The notes under the pieces are model-generated. The model saw only the letters and a program-made list of their open reading frames with translations. It was not told where the DNA came from and searched no databases. A stretch of DNA of 64,000 nt, from NCBI RefSeq assembly GCF_014084105.1, contig NZ_CP048289.1, forward strand, positions 8,813,922 through 8,877,921, read 5' to 3'. The translations under genes were made by a program, and so were the position numbers. The DNA comes from Streptacidiphilus sp. P02-A3a (GTDB lineage: Bacteria; Actinomycetota; Actinomycetes; Streptomycetales; Streptomycetaceae). Shown here in pieces: positions 34,071-43,225 of the stretch; position 1 is the first letter of the stretch; each line of letters begins with the position of its first letter.

Positions 34071-34460
34071 ATGGCCTCACTGAACGTCGGCTCGCTCGGC
34101 GAGTACATCCGTGAGCAGCGACGGCATGCGCAGTACTCGCTGCGGCAGCTCGCGGATGCCGCCGGCGTGTCCAACCCGTACCTCAGCCAGATCGAGCGCG
34201 GGCTGCGCAAGCCGAGCGCGGAGATCCTGCAGCAGATCGCGAAGGCGCTGCGGATCTCCGCGGAGACGCTGTACGTGCAGGCGGGGATCCTCGATGAGCG
34301 CGAGGAGGCGGGCCTGGAGTTCCGGGCGGCCGTCTTCGCGGACTCGTTGATCAACGAGCGGCAGAAGCAGGTGCTGCTCGCCGTCTACGACTCCTTCCTC
34401 AAGGAGAACGAGAGGGAGCACGGGACCAGTGACCGTACAGACCAGGTAGATCCCGTCTAG
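34071..34460 (+). CDS. Xre-family HTH regulator
   Basis: A 129-residue regulator with an N-terminal Cro/C1 HTH: LGEYIREQRRHAQYSLRQLA, DAAGVSNPYLSQIERGLRKP, SAEILQQIAKALRISAETLY, then a C-terminal helical tail (NERQKQVLLAVYDSFLKENE). It marks the left edge of the conserved core region; in Streptomyces an Xre gene of this type commonly precedes an HBHA-like gene, as here (13 bases to the next start). An inverted repeat sits in its promoter region. Confidence 0.88.
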   Translation: MASLNVGSLGEYIREQRRHAQYSLRQLADAAGVSNPYLSQIERGLRKPSAEILQQIAKALRISAETLYVQAGILDEREEAGLEFRAAVFADSLINERQKQVLLAVYDSFLKENEREHGTSDRTDQVDPV

Positions 34461-34473
34461 GGGAGGAATTCCC

Positions 34474-35043
34474 ATGCCCATCAGCGATGACCTGCGCAAG
34501 ACCCTGGCCGACCCGACCCCGCTCTACGCCCTCGCCGGGGCCGGGGATCTGGCGGTGGAGAAGCTGCGTGAGGTGCCCGAGCTGGCCGCCTCCATCGCCG
34601 CCGACCGCAAGGGCGCGCAGGAGAAGGCCACGGCCCGGCTGCAGGAGGCCGGGGCGCGGCTGACCGAGGCGCAGGCCAAGGTCGCCGAGACGGTCAGCAC
34701 GCTGCCGACCGATCTCAAGGCGCTCCAGGAGCGGGCCCAGGGCCTGGCCCTGCAGTCGGTCGGCCGGGCGGCCGAGCTCGCGGTCAAGGCGCGCGAGGTG
34801 TACGACGAGTTGGCCGAGCGCGGCAAGGTCGTGGTGGACCGCCAGCGCAAGGACAGCGCCGAGGAGCTGAACGTGATCGCGGCCAGGGCCGAGTCGAAGG
34901 CCGACGCCTTCGCGGCCGAGGTGGACGTAGTCGAGGTGGACGTGGTGGAGGTCGACGTGGTGGAGGTCGAGGTCGACGAGGACGAGTCGGCCAAGCCCGC
35001 CGCCAAGCGCCCGACGCCTCGGAAGAACACGCCGAAGCCGTAG
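34474..35043 (+). CDS. heparin-binding hemagglutinin-like helical protein
   Basis: A 189-residue helical protein (LRKTLADPTPLYALAGAGDL, ATARLQEAGARLTEAQAKVA, RAAELAVKAREVYDELAERG) with a C-terminal tail in two parts: acidic valine-rich units VDVVEVDVVEV and a Lys/Pro end (KPAAKRPTPRKNTPKP). This matches HBHA-like proteins of actinobacteria, which bind surfaces or membranes; the role in streptomycetes is unclear. The acidic repeat is encoded by 15-base tandem units at 34920-34976. Strong Shine-Dalgarno GGGGAGGAA. Confidence 0.8.
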   Translation: MPISDDLRKTLADPTPLYALAGAGDLAVEKLREVPELAASIAADRKGAQEKATARLQEAGARLTEAQAKVAETVSTLPTDLKALQERAQGLALQSVGRAAELAVKAREVYDELAERGKVVVDRQRKDSAEELNVIAARAESKADAFAAEVDVVEVDVVEVDVVEVEVDEDESAKPAAKRPTPRKNTPKP

Positions 35044-35065
35044 TCGGTCGGACCGGACGTACTCG

Positions 35066-35099
35066 CTGGGGCACGCCGGGCACGCCCGGCGTGCCCCAG
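35066..35099 (+). terminator. hairpin terminator after the HBHA-like gene
   Basis: A perfect 15-bp stem (35066-35080 with 35085-35099) and a CACG loop, with no U-tract, as is common in streptomycetes. It lies 23 bases after the HBHA-like stop. Confidence 0.85.
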
Positions 35100-35167
35100 G
35101 CGTTTCACCCGCCAGGGAGCCGGTCCGTGGGACGATCGTCCCGAGGGTTCCGGGCGAAGGAGTGACG

Positions 35168-35530
35168 ATGTTCCAGCAATATGCCCTGAGCGGCATCCTG
35201 ATCAACGGGTTCAGCAACATCCTGTCGTGGATCACGCTCGCCGTGCTGGTGTTCGAGGTCTTCGCCTTCGTGGACGTGCTGTTCCGGCGCACCGACGCCT
35301 TCCCGGCCGTGGACAAGCAGACCAAGCCGTTCTGGATGATCATCCTGGGCCTGGCCGTCGCCGTGTCGATCATTCCGATCGGCGGCTTCCTGAGTTCGAT
35401 GCTGGTGCTGCTCGGCCTGGTGGCCGCGATCGTCTACGTGGTGGACGTGCGTCCCCGAGTGCGGGCGGTCACGCCGTCCCGCAAGAACAAGAAGGACAAC
35501 ACCCACATGGGCCCGTACGGACCCTGGTGA
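35168..35530 (+). CDS. DUF2516 membrane protein
   Basis: A 120-residue protein with three hydrophobic helices (SWITLAVLVFEVFAFVDVLF, MIILGLAVAVSIIPIGGFL, VLLGLVAAIVYVVDV) and a basic C-terminal tail ending NTHMGPYGPW. The pattern and context match DUF2516. Start ATG 35168 has GAAGGAG five bases upstream; GTG 35162 overlaps that site and is less likely. Function unknown. Confidence 0.85.
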   Translation: MFQQYALSGILINGFSNILSWITLAVLVFEVFAFVDVLFRRTDAFPAVDKQTKPFWMIILGLAVAVSIIPIGGFLSSMLVLLGLVAAIVYVVDVRPRVRAVTPSRKNKKDNTHMGPYGPW

Positions 35531-35534
35531 CCGG

Positions 35535-35568
35535 CCGGGCCCCGGCGGCGAACGCGGCCGGGGCCCGG
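35535..35568. terminator. hairpin between convergent DUF2516 and PP2C genes
   Basis: 12-bp GC stem, 35535-35546 with 35557-35568, loop of ten bases. It can stop transcription from both sides. Confidence 0.75.
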
Positions 35569-35580
35569 GACCGGCCGCGT

Positions 35581-36984
35581 TCAGCCGTGGACGACCGCGG
35601 GCGGGCGGCTGAGCAGCAGCACCGCGACGTCGTCCGCCAGCGCGCCGCCGTTGAGGTCCTCGACCTCGGACATCGCGGTGTCGATCAGCAGCTCGTCACG
35701 GAGCCCGCTCTGCTGGTGGTCGGCGATCATGCCGATCAGCCCCTCCTGCCCGAGCCGCCGCGTGCCCGCGCCTATCCGGCCCTCGATCAGCCCGTCGGTG
35801 TAGAGCATCAGGCTCCACTCCTCGCCGAGCCGGACCTTGGTCGGCGGCCACTGCTCGACCTCGGCCGGGCCGTCCAGCGGCAGCAGGCCGAGCGCCGGGC
35901 CGCCGTTGTCGTACGGCAGCAGCTCCGGCGGGCGGAACTCGCGGAGCAGCAGCGGCGCCGGGTGCCCGGCGAGGTGCAGCTCGGCGTACTCGCCGTCGGG
36001 GTCGATCGCGAGCATGCACAGGGTCGCGAAGATCTCCTCGCTGCGGCGCTCGTGTTCGAGCACCCGCTGCAGGGTGCCCAGCAGCGCCTCACCGGTCAGG
36101 CCCGCGAAGACCAGGGTGCGCCAGGCGATCCGCAGCGCGACGCCGAGGGCGGCCTCGTCCGGGCCGTGGCCGCAGACGTCGCCGATCACCACGTGGACGC
36201 TGCCGTCCGAGGTGCGGACGGCGTCGTAGAAGTCGCCGCCGAGCAGCGCGCGGCGGCGGCCGGGCCGGTAGCGGGCGTGGAAGGTGAACCCGGAGCCTTC
36301 GAGCAGCGGGGTGGGCAGCAGGTGCCGCTGCAACCGGGCGTTCTCCTGGCCGCGCAGCTCGGCCTCGACCAGGCGGCGCTGGGACTCGTCGGCGCGCTTG
36401 CGTTCCACCGCGTAGCGGACCGCGCGGCTGAGCAGTCGACCGTCCATCTCCTGCTTCACCAGGAAGTCCTGGGCTCCGGCAGCGACCGCGGCGGCGCCCA
36501 GGTAGACGTCGGCGGTGCCGGTGACGGCGAGGACCGCCGTGCGCGGGGCCCGGCGCAGCAGCCTGCGCAGGCCCTCCAGGCCGCCGCCGTCGGGGAGTTC
36601 GAGGTCGAGCAGGATGCAGGCGGTGTCGACGGTGAGCATCGCCGACGCCTGGTCGAGGTTGCGCGCCCAGCGGACCCGGACGTCCGAGGCGACCTCGGCG
36701 AGCAGGTTGCGGACGCTCTCGGCGTCCTCCGGGTCGTCGTCGATGACCAGGACCGACAGCGGCGCAGCGGGCGCGCCGACGAAGACCGAGTCGACGCCGA
36801 AGACCGGCCCGGACGCGGACGCGGTCGACTCCGCGGGGGCGGCCGGTACCGGGCGCACGGCCTGGACGGCGAGGGCGGGCTCGCCGGTGAGAACGGCCGG
36901 TACCGGGGCGAGACGCGGGCGCGGTATGGGCGTGCCGGTGGGCGCGCTCGGATGCGGCTCGTGCGCGCTCTCGATGGCGGGCAT
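35581..36984 (-). CDS. receiver-PP2C (RsbU/SpoIIE-type) phosphatase
   Basis: A 467-residue protein. A Pro/Ala-rich disordered N-terminus (about 75 residues) is followed by a receiver domain (LSVLVIDDDPEDAESVRNLL, phospho-acceptor in CILLDLELPDGGG, Lys in DFLVKQEMD), a short coiled linker, and a PP2C domain with GGDFYDAVRTSDGSVHVVIG, DVCGHGPDEAALG and LADDVAVLLLSRP at the metal-binding ends. Such proteins dephosphorylate anti-anti-sigma factors in partner-switching pathways. No HATPase anti-sigma gene is adjacent, so the partner is elsewhere. Confidence 0.9.
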   Translation of the reverse strand: MPAIESAHEPHPSAPTGTPIPRPRLAPVPAVLTGEPALAVQAVRPVPAAPAESTASASGPVFGVDSVFVGAPAAPLSVLVIDDDPEDAESVRNLLAEVASDVRVRWARNLDQASAMLTVDTACILLDLELPDGGGLEGLRRLLRRAPRTAVLAVTGTADVYLGAAAVAAGAQDFLVKQEMDGRLLSRAVRYAVERKRADESQRRLVEAELRGQENARLQRHLLPTPLLEGSGFTFHARYRPGRRRALLGGDFYDAVRTSDGSVHVVIGDVCGHGPDEAALGVALRIAWRTLVFAGLTGEALLGTLQRVLEHERRSEEIFATLCMLAIDPDGEYAELHLAGHPAPLLLREFRPPELLPYDNGGPALGLLPLDGPAEVEQWPPTKVRLGEEWSLMLYTDGLIEGRIGAGTRRLGQEGLIGMIADHQQSGLRDELLIDTAMSEVEDLNGGALADDVAVLLLSRPPAVVHG

Positions 36985-37235
36985 CAGCGGTACCTCCCTC
37001 TCCCCGGCTGTGGAACGGTTGGGCGACAGATGCAGTGCCCATCAAACACCGCGATCCTTGGACTTTCCCGTGACCCTAACGTGATCTCCACAGCTCCTCC
37101 GCACGGCACGTCACACCGGCGGCGTGATTCCACCCACTGGTTGTGAGCTGCGGCGGACCGGTCGCGACCGGAGAAAGCCCAGGGCAAAGGCGGTATCCGG
37201 GGCACCGGCCCCGGCCACAACGGAAGGAGCAAGTG

Positions 37236-37838
37236 ATGGAGATCACCTTGATCGAGGGTGACATCACCGAGCAGCGGGTGGACGCCGTGGTGAACGCCGC
37301 GAACTCCTCGCTGCTGGGCGGCGGCGGGGTGGACGGCGCGATCCACCGCCGGGGCGGCCCGGAGGTGCTGGCGGCCTGCCGCGCGCTGCGTGCCTCGCAC
37401 TACGGCAAGGGCCTGCCGACCGGCCGCGCGGTGGCCACCACCGCCGGGCGGCTGCCGGCCCGCTGGGTGATCCACACCGTCGGCCCGGTCTACGCCCCGG
37501 GCGACCCGGACCGGGCGGATCTGCTGGCCTCCTGCTACCGGGAGTCGCTGCGGGTCGCCGCCGGTCTGGACGTGCGCACGCTGGCTCTGCCCGCCGTCTC
37601 GACCGGGGTCTACGGCTGGCCCATGGCCGACGCCGCGCGCATCGCACTGACCACCGTCCGCGCCTGGGCCGAGGCTGCGGCGGCGGCCGGGACAGCCGGG
37701 ACAGGCGAGGCGGGCGGCGGGTTGGTCGAGGCGCGCTTCGTGCTGTTCGACGACGCGGCGTACCGGGTGTTCGAGCGGATCCGGGCGGAACTGGGTGACC
37801 TGGGTGAGGGGGCGGGCCATGGGTCCATGGTGGACTGA
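37236..37838 (+). CDS. macrodomain protein (O-acetyl-ADP-ribose deacetylase-like)
   Basis: A 200-residue protein. ITLIEGDITEQRVDAVVNAA, the GGGGVDGAIHRRGG loop and PAVSTGVYGWPMADAARIAL are the diagnostic parts of MacroD-type macrodomains, which remove ADP-ribose or deacetylate O-acetyl-ADP-ribose. ATG 37236 follows GGAAGGAG. Cytosolic. Free-standing between the PP2C gene and a methyltransferase. Confidence 0.93.
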   Translation: MEITLIEGDITEQRVDAVVNAANSSLLGGGGVDGAIHRRGGPEVLAACRALRASHYGKGLPTGRAVATTAGRLPARWVIHTVGPVYAPGDPDRADLLASCYRESLRVAAGLDVRTLALPAVSTGVYGWPMADAARIALTTVRAWAEAAAAAGTAGTGEAGGGLVEARFVLFDDAAYRVFERIRAELGDLGEGAGHGSMVD

Positions 37839-37951
37839 GGGGACGTCAATTCTCCATAAGATTCGATAACTCGTTCGAGTGAAGTTGGCTGACACATCCG
37901 CTGATTCCGGGTAAACCACCCATATGGCGGGTACTTCCCGCCTCGCCCCAC

Positions 37952-38000
37952 ATGCCCCGAAGACACATGCACCGAAGACACATCCCCCGAAGACGCCTGC
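37952..38000. repeat. tandem 15-base repeats with core CCGAAGAC
   Basis: Four consecutive units beginning CCGAAG (CCGAAGACACATGCA, CCGAAGACACATCCC, CCGAAGACGCCTGCC, CCGAAGCTC) lie just beyond the 3' end of the methyltransferase gene (38009). The surrounding 170 bases (37839-38008) contain no gene. Confidence 0.8.
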
Positions 38001-38008
38001 CCCGAAGC

Positions 38009-38863
38009 TCAGCCGCCCGGCGCCACCGCGTCCCAGCGGACGGTGAGCTCGCCCAGCCGCCACCGGCGCGGACCGCCGACCACCGGCCAGTCCGTGGCGA
38101 CCGTCCGCGCCATCGCGATCCAGCGCTGCCGGGCACCGAAGTCCCCGTACGGCGCGGCCGAGGCCCAGGCCCGGTCCAGGTCGCGCAGGAAGGCGTGCAC
38201 CGGCTCGCCCGGCACGTTCCGGTGGATCAGCGCCTTCGGCAGCCGCTCGGCCAGGTCGGACGGGCGGTCGAGCCCGCCCAGCCGGGCCGCGAAGGTCACC
38301 GTGCGCGGACCCGAACGGTCCAGCGCCACCCAGACCTGGCGGCGGCCGATCTCGTCGCAGGTGCCCTCGACCAGCAGCCCGCCCGGCGCCAGCCGCCCGC
38401 ACAGCAGCGCCCAGGCGTCCGCGACCTGGGCCTCCTCGTACTGCCTGAGCACGTTCGCGGCCCGGATCAGCAGCGCGCCCCCGGCCGCCGCCGCGCCGTC
38501 CAGCGGCACCTCGAAGCCGCCCCGGCGGAAGGTCAGCCCCGGCGGCCGGGCGTAGCGCTGGGCGACCGCCACCCGCTCCGGCTCGATCTCGATGCCGACC
38601 ACCCGGACGTCGGCCCGCTCCGCCGCCAGCCGCTGGTACAGCTCCACCGCGGTCCACGGCGCCGCGCCGTAGCCGAGGTCCACCGCGACCGGCGCGGACC
38701 GCGCCCGGCGCAGCGCCGGGGCCAGCTCGGCCGCGATCCAGCGGTCCATCCGGCGCAACCGGTTCGGATTGGTGGTACCCCGGGTCACCGCGCCGACCGG
38801 ACGCCCCGCCGAACCGGACCGGCGGCCGGTCACCGACGCTCCCCGACCGCTGGTACTGGACAC
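38009..38863 (-). CDS. SAM-dependent methyltransferase-like protein
   Basis: A 284-residue protein. PVAVDLGYGAAPWTAVELYQ is SAM motif I; VRVVGIEIEPERVAVAQRYA is motif II; AANVLRQYEEAQVADAWALL and LAPGGLLVEGTCDEIGRRQV follow as usual. The N-terminal 35 residues are low-complexity and Arg/Gly-rich. Found upstream of mshA in many streptomycetes as I recall. Acceptor unknown. Confidence 0.85.
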   Translation of the reverse strand: MSSTSGRGASVTGRRSGSAGRPVGAVTRGTTNPNRLRRMDRWIAAELAPALRRARSAPVAVDLGYGAAPWTAVELYQRLAAERADVRVVGIEIEPERVAVAQRYARPPGLTFRRGGFEVPLDGAAAAGGALLIRAANVLRQYEEAQVADAWALLCGRLAPGGLLVEGTCDEIGRRQVWVALDRSGPRTVTFAARLGGLDRPSDLAERLPKALIHRNVPGEPVHAFLRDLDRAWASAAPYGDFGARQRWIAMARTVATDWPVVGGPRRWRLGELTVRWDAVAPGG

Positions 38864-39005
38864 CAGCGCAGCCTACGCGGCGGCTCGGCCGCGCCGGGAA
38901 TCGATGCGCGATCGTCCGTGTTGTCGCAGTGTTGAAGGGTCGCTGAGCGGCCACGGACAGGGACAGCCCAGGACACGTTCCCAACCCCGTTAGTGAGGAC
39001 GAGCG

Positions 39006-40364
39006 GTGCCCCAGCAGCCTTCCCGGATCGCCATGCTCAGCGTGCACACCTCCCCGCTGCACCAGCCGGGGACGGGTGACGCGGGCGGCATGAACGTCTA
39101 CATCGTCGAGCTCTCCAAACGCCTCGCCGAGCAGGGCATCGAGGTGGAGATCTTCACCCGCACCACCTCCTCGGACCTCGCGCCGACGGTGGAGCTGGCG
39201 CCCGGAGTACTGGTCCGGCACATCACCGCCGGACCGTTCGAGGGCCTGGTCAAGGAGGACCTGCCGGCCCAGCTCTGCGCCTTCACCCACGGCGTGCTGC
39301 GGACCGAGGCCGGGCACCGGCCCGGCCACTACGACCTGGTGCACTCCCACTACTGGCTGTCCGGGCAGGTCGGCTGGCTGGCCTCGGAGCGCTGGGGGGT
39401 GCCGCTGATCCACACCATGCACACCATGGCGAAGGTCAAGAACGCCGCCCTGGCCGTGGACGACACGCCCGAGCCCGCCGCCCGGATCATCGGCGAGACG
39501 CAGGTGGTGTCCGCCGCCGACCGGCTGATCGCCAACACCACCGAGGAGGCCGACCAGCTGGCGCTGCACTACGAGGCCCGGCCCGACCAGCTGGCCGTGG
39601 TCCACCCCGGCGTCAACCTGGAGGTCTTCCGGCCCGCCAGCGCCGCCCCCACCGGCGTCGTCGGCGACGCGGTCAGCCATCCGGTCGGCGTTCGCGAGGC
39701 CTGCGCCCGCGAAGCCGGTGCCCGCGCGGCGATCCGCGCCCGGCTCGGGCTGCCGCTGGACGCCACGGTGCTGCTCTTCGCCGGACGCATACAACCGCTG
39801 AAGGCCCCGGACGTGCTGGTGCGCGCCGTCGCCGAGATGCTGCGCCGCGATCCCACGCTGCGCGACCGGCTGGTGGTGCCGGTCGTCGGCGGACCCAGCG
39901 GCAGCGGCCTGGCCCGCCCCGAGAGCCTGCACAAACTCGCCGCCCAGCTCGGCGTCTCCGACGTGGTGCGCTTCCATCCCCCGGTCGGGCAGACCGAGCT
40001 CGCGGACTGGTACCGGGCCGCGACCGCGCTGGTGATGCCCTCCCACAGCGAGTCCTTCGGCCTGGTCGCGCTGGAGGCCCAGGCCTGCGGCACGCCGGTG
40101 GTCGCGGCGGCCGTCGGCGGCCTGCCGGTGGCGGTCCGGGACGGCGAGACCGGCCTGCTGGTCAAGGGACACGACCCGCGCGACTGGGCGGTCACGCTGC
40201 GCCGCCTGATCGACGACCCGGGCCTGGCCCCCCGGCTGGGCGAGGCCGCCGCCCGGCACGCCAAGGCCTTCGGCTGGGCCGGGGCCGCCGCCGACACCGC
40301 CGAGGTGTACACCCGGGCACTGTCCGACCCGGCACGGCGCGAGGCCGAGCAGGCACGGCGGTAG
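39006..40364 (+). CDS. mshA: D-inositol-3-phosphate glycosyltransferase MshA
   Basis: A 452-residue GT-B glycosyltransferase that starts mycothiol synthesis, joining GlcNAc from UDP-GlcNAc to inositol-3-phosphate. Diagnostic parts: [91 protein letters not shown] and the nucleotide-binding [23 protein letters not shown] 39006 is the start. It works with MshB, MshC and MshD (the last is in this window). Confidence 0.95.
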   Translation: MPQQPSRIAMLSVHTSPLHQPGTGDAGGMNVYIVELSKRLAEQGIEVEIFTRTTSSDLAPTVELAPGVLVRHITAGPFEGLVKEDLPAQLCAFTHGVLRTEAGHRPGHYDLVHSHYWLSGQVGWLASERWGVPLIHTMHTMAKVKNAALAVDDTPEPAARIIGETQVVSAADRLIANTTEEADQLALHYEARPDQLAVVHPGVNLEVFRPASAAPTGVVGDAVSHPVGVREACAREAGARAAIRARLGLPLDATVLLFAGRIQPLKAPDVLVRAVAEMLRRDPTLRDRLVVPVVGGPSGSGLARPESLHKLAAQLGVSDVVRFHPPVGQTELADWYRAATALVMPSHSESFGLVALEAQACGTPVVAAAVGGLPVAVRDGETGLLVKGHDPRDWAVTLRRLIDDPGLAPRLGEAAARHAKAFGWAGAAADTAEVYTRALSDPARREAEQARR

Positions 40365-40419
40365 GCGGCGCGGCGCACCGACGCGGACCACGGGCGGCCC
40401 GAGCGGTAGCGTCAGCTCC

Positions 40420-40971
40420 ATGGACCGTGCCATGGACAGTGAAGACCCCCGGGCCGCCGCCCTCGCCGTGCTCCAGGCCGCGCTGGAGGATTCGGGCCTG
40501 GGCTGGGAGCAGCCCGACCCGCACACCCTGGTGGTGACCCTGCCCGGCACCCGGAAGCTGTCCACCACCTGCTCGCTGCGGGTGGGCGAGCACACCCTGA
40601 GCGTGAACGCGTTCGTGGTGCGCCGCCCGGACGAGAACCACGAGAGCTTCTACCGCTGGCTGCTGGAGCGCAACACCCGGGCGTACGGGCTGGCGTACGC
40701 GATCGACCGGCTCGGCGACGTGTACCTGGTCGGGCGGCTGCCGCTGGCGGCGGTGACCGCGCCGGAGGTGGACCGGCTGCTCGGCGCGGTGCTGACCAAC
40801 GCCGACGAGCCCTTCAACACCCTGCTGGAGCTGGGCTTCGCCTCGGCGATCAAGCGGGAGTGGGAGTGGCGGACCAAGCGCGGGGAGTCCACCCGCAACC
40901 TGGCCGCGTTCACCCGGCTGACCGGCGCGAGCGAGCCCTCGGCCCCGGCCGCCGAGCCCCCGGAGGGCTGA
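40420..40971 (+). CDS. YbjN-domain protein (T3SS chaperone-like fold)
   Basis: A 183-residue soluble protein: AVLQAALEDSGLGWEQPDPH, LSTTCSLRVGEHTLSVNAFV, HESFYRWLLERNTRAYGLAY, LGDVYLVGRLPLAAVTAPEV. The order is that of YbjN/type III chaperone-like proteins of actinobacteria (often next to mshA). Proposed protein-binding role; no enzyme motif. Confidence 0.85.
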   Translation: MDRAMDSEDPRAAALAVLQAALEDSGLGWEQPDPHTLVVTLPGTRKLSTTCSLRVGEHTLSVNAFVVRRPDENHESFYRWLLERNTRAYGLAYAIDRLGDVYLVGRLPLAAVTAPEVDRLLGAVLTNADEPFNTLLELGFASAIKREWEWRTKRGESTRNLAAFTRLTGASEPSAPAAEPPEG

Positions 40972-41024
40972 CCACGACGGCTCGCCCCGCTCACCCCGTC
41001 GCCCCGCTCAGCCCGTCGCCCCGC

Positions 41025-42014
41025 TCACACCGTCGCGCGGATCTCGCCGACCGGTCGGCCGCCGCCGAACAGCGGGGCGCAGCCGATCCGGCCCAGGGCG
41101 TCGCCGGTCGCGGTGACGCCGAGGCGGCGCAGCAGGGCGGCGAGCACCGGTCCGACGGCCCGGTCGGCGCCGTCCTCGATCTTGAAGGCCAGGGCCCGGC
41201 CGTCCGGCAGGGCGACCACCTGGACCGCCTCCGCGCCCATCTTGGACAGCGCGCCGGGGACGCCGCGCATCAGCCAGGTGTCGATCCGGCGGGTGCCGCC
41301 GACGTACTCCGGGTGGGCGCGCATGGCGTCGGCGACCCGGCGTTCGGGGGTGCCCGGGTCGGCCAGCAGCAGCGCCCGGAAGGCGCGGGCCAGGCCGATC
41401 AGGCTGACCGCCAGCAGCGGGGCGCCGCAGCCGTCGGTGCCGACCGTCCCCACGGTCTCGCCGGTGAGCCGCTGAACGCTCTCCAGCACCTGCCGCTGGA
41501 GCGGGTGGGCCGGGTCGAGGTAGCTCGCGGTGTCCCAGTCGTTGGCGACGCAGGCCGCGAGCATCGCGGCGTGCTTGCCCGAGCAGTCCATCAGGATCGG
41601 CTCCGGGTGGCCGCCGGAGCGTATCCAGGCCTCCTGCTCGGCCTCGTCCAGCGGCCAGGAGGCGGGGGTCTGCAGGGCGCCGACGCCCAGCCCGGCCCCG
41701 GCCAGGATCCGCCGGACGCCGTCCAGCTGAAAGCTTTCCGCTGAGTGGCTGGCGGCGGCCAGCGCCAGCAGCTCGCCGTCCAGCTCCAGGCCGGTCCGCA
41801 GGATCCCGGCGGCCTGCATCGGCTTGTTGCTGGACCGGGGGAAGACCGGCTGCTCCGGGGAGCCGAGCGAGAGCTCGACCGAGCCGTCGGCGGCCAGGAC
41901 CACCAGCGAGCCCCGGTGCCGCCCCTCGGTGAACCCGGAGCGGACCACCTCCGCCAGCACGGCGGTCGGGGCGGCGGCCAGGCCGGCGGCCTGGTGCGTG
42001 CTGGGGGTGGTCAT
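41025..42014 (-). CDS. L-asparaginase (thermolabile type II-like family)
   Basis: A 329-residue protein with LAEVVRSGFTEGRHRGSLVV, FPRSSNKPMQAAGIL, LAAASHSAESFQLDGVRRIL, ILMDCSGKHAAMLAACVAND, GTDGCGAPLLAVSL, the invariant segments of the asparaginase family of Rhizobium ReAV type. It hydrolyses asparagine to aspartate. No signal peptide. It starts four bases after the rsiG stop, so both are likely in one transcript. Confidence 0.9.
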   Translation of the reverse strand: MTTPSTHQAAGLAAAPTAVLAEVVRSGFTEGRHRGSLVVLAADGSVELSLGSPEQPVFPRSSNKPMQAAGILRTGLELDGELLALAAASHSAESFQLDGVRRILAGAGLGVGALQTPASWPLDEAEQEAWIRSGGHPEPILMDCSGKHAAMLAACVANDWDTASYLDPAHPLQRQVLESVQRLTGETVGTVGTDGCGAPLLAVSLIGLARAFRALLLADPGTPERRVADAMRAHPEYVGGTRRIDTWLMRGVPGALSKMGAEAVQVVALPDGRALAFKIEDGADRAVGPVLAALLRRLGVTATGDALGRIGCAPLFGGGRPVGEIRATV

Positions 42015-42018
42015 GGCT

Positions 42019-42564
42019 TCAGCCTCCGAGGAGCAGGTCGTCTACGCGCGCTTCCCCCTCACGGTACCTGCGGGTGATCTCAGCGCTGCACTCGTCCGCT
42101 GTCCGCTGTAGCCCCTGGCGGCGCAGCGAGATCGCCCGCTCGTGCGTGGTCAGCCGGATGCAGGCGGCCTGGAGCGCGGCGGCGGTCTGCGCCTGCGGGT
42201 CGGCGAAGGCGATGTCGTCCATCAGCTCGTCCGCGAGCGAGCGGAACTCGGCGCTGCGCGGGGTGCCCAGGGTGACGTGCCGGGCGGAGCTGCGGACCCG
42301 CGACGGGAGGTCCGCCAGGATCTCCGGCAGCCGGTCGACCAGGGTGTCCGGCAGCGCCTGCCGACCCGTGCGCCGCGCCAGCTCGGCGCAGAGGATGTCC
42401 ACCCGCCCCTGGAGCAGGCGGCGCAGGTAGGAGAGGTCGGCCTCGTCCTCCTGGGCCTGGCGGCGCCGGGAGCGCAGTTCGTCCATGCCCAGGTGCCCGA
42501 GCGCCGTCGCGTCGTCCCGTTGCCTGTACCCGTCGCCCACCACGCGTGCCGTCCCCTGGTCCAT
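42019..42564 (-). CDS. rsiG: RsiG-type anti-sigma factor binding c-di-GMP
   Basis: A 181-residue helical protein. The c-di-GMP signature E-x3-S-x2-R-x3-Q-x3-D occurs twice: [16 protein letters not shown] in the first long helix and [16 protein letters not shown] in the second. Two such motifs on an antiparallel coiled coil are the hallmark of RsiG, which when armed by c-di-GMP holds the sporulation sigma factor WhiG. ATG 42564 is the chosen start; the next Met (MDELRSRRR) is an alternative. Upstream of the asparaginase gene and divergent from dtd. Confidence 0.9.
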   Translation of the reverse strand: MDQGTARVVGDGYRQRDDATALGHLGMDELRSRRRQAQEDEADLSYLRRLLQGRVDILCAELARRTGRQALPDTLVDRLPEILADLPSRVRSSARHVTLGTPRSAEFRSLADELMDDIAFADPQAQTAAALQAACIRLTTHERAISLRRQGLQRTADECSAEITRRYREGEARVDDLLLGG

Positions 42565-42780
42565 GACCGCTTCGACGCCGTCCCGGCTGCATCGTGCCAC
42601 CGGTCGGCACCCGCGCGCAGGAAAGCTGCACCCAATCGGCCCCCTGGCGAATGCGGGTGGCTCATACGACCGGTGCATATGCCCAGTCCAGAGCCGAGAC
42701 CGGAAGCCACGCAGGGGCGCGGGGGCAGGACCCCACGCCCCCTGTACTCGCTCCCGAGCGCCCCGGGCACAATGGCACCC

Positions 42781-43206
42781 ATGCGCGCAGTGGCTCAGGT
42801 AGTGACCGAGGCGAAGGTGACCGTCGGCGGCGAGGTGGTGGGCTCGATCCTCGGCCCCGGGCTCTGTGTCCTGGTGGGCGTCACCCACGAGGACACCCCG
42901 GAGCAGGCCGCGCTGCTGGCCCGCAAGCTGTGGTCGGTCCGGGTGCTGGAGGGCGAGAAGTCCTGTTCCGACCTGGACGCGCCGCTGCTGGTGATCAGCC
43001 AGTTCACCCTCTACGGCGACGCCAGGAAGGGACGCCGTCCCACCTGGAACGCCGCCGCGCCCGGCGCCGTCGCCGAGCCGCTGGTGGACGAGGTGGTGGC
43101 GCAGCTGCGGGCGCTCGGGGCGACCGTGGAGACCGGCCGCTTCGGCGCGGACATGAAGGTGTCCCTGGTCAACGACGGCCCGTTCACGCTGGTCCTGGAG
43201 TTCTGA
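42781..43206 (+). CDS. dtd: D-aminoacyl-tRNA deacylase
   Basis: A 141-residue protein that removes D-amino acids from tRNA. Diagnostic: [20 protein letters not shown], the catalytic SQFTLYGD and the gatekeeper loop near the end, here NDGPFTLVL where GPVT is usual. Cytosolic homodimer. Convergent with ygfZ, 19 bases apart. Confidence 0.94.
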   Translation: MRAVAQVVTEAKVTVGGEVVGSILGPGLCVLVGVTHEDTPEQAALLARKLWSVRVLEGEKSCSDLDAPLLVISQFTLYGDARKGRRPTWNAAAPGAVAEPLVDEVVAQLRALGATVETGRFGADMKVSLVNDGPFTLVLEF

Positions 43207-43225
43207 CCGGCGCCCGCCGGGGCGG

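Noticed and set aside
36984-40595. A 1,203-codon minus-strand frame across mshA and the macrodomain gene
   Set aside because: Its sequence is low-complexity and lies antisense to genes with unmistakable motifs.
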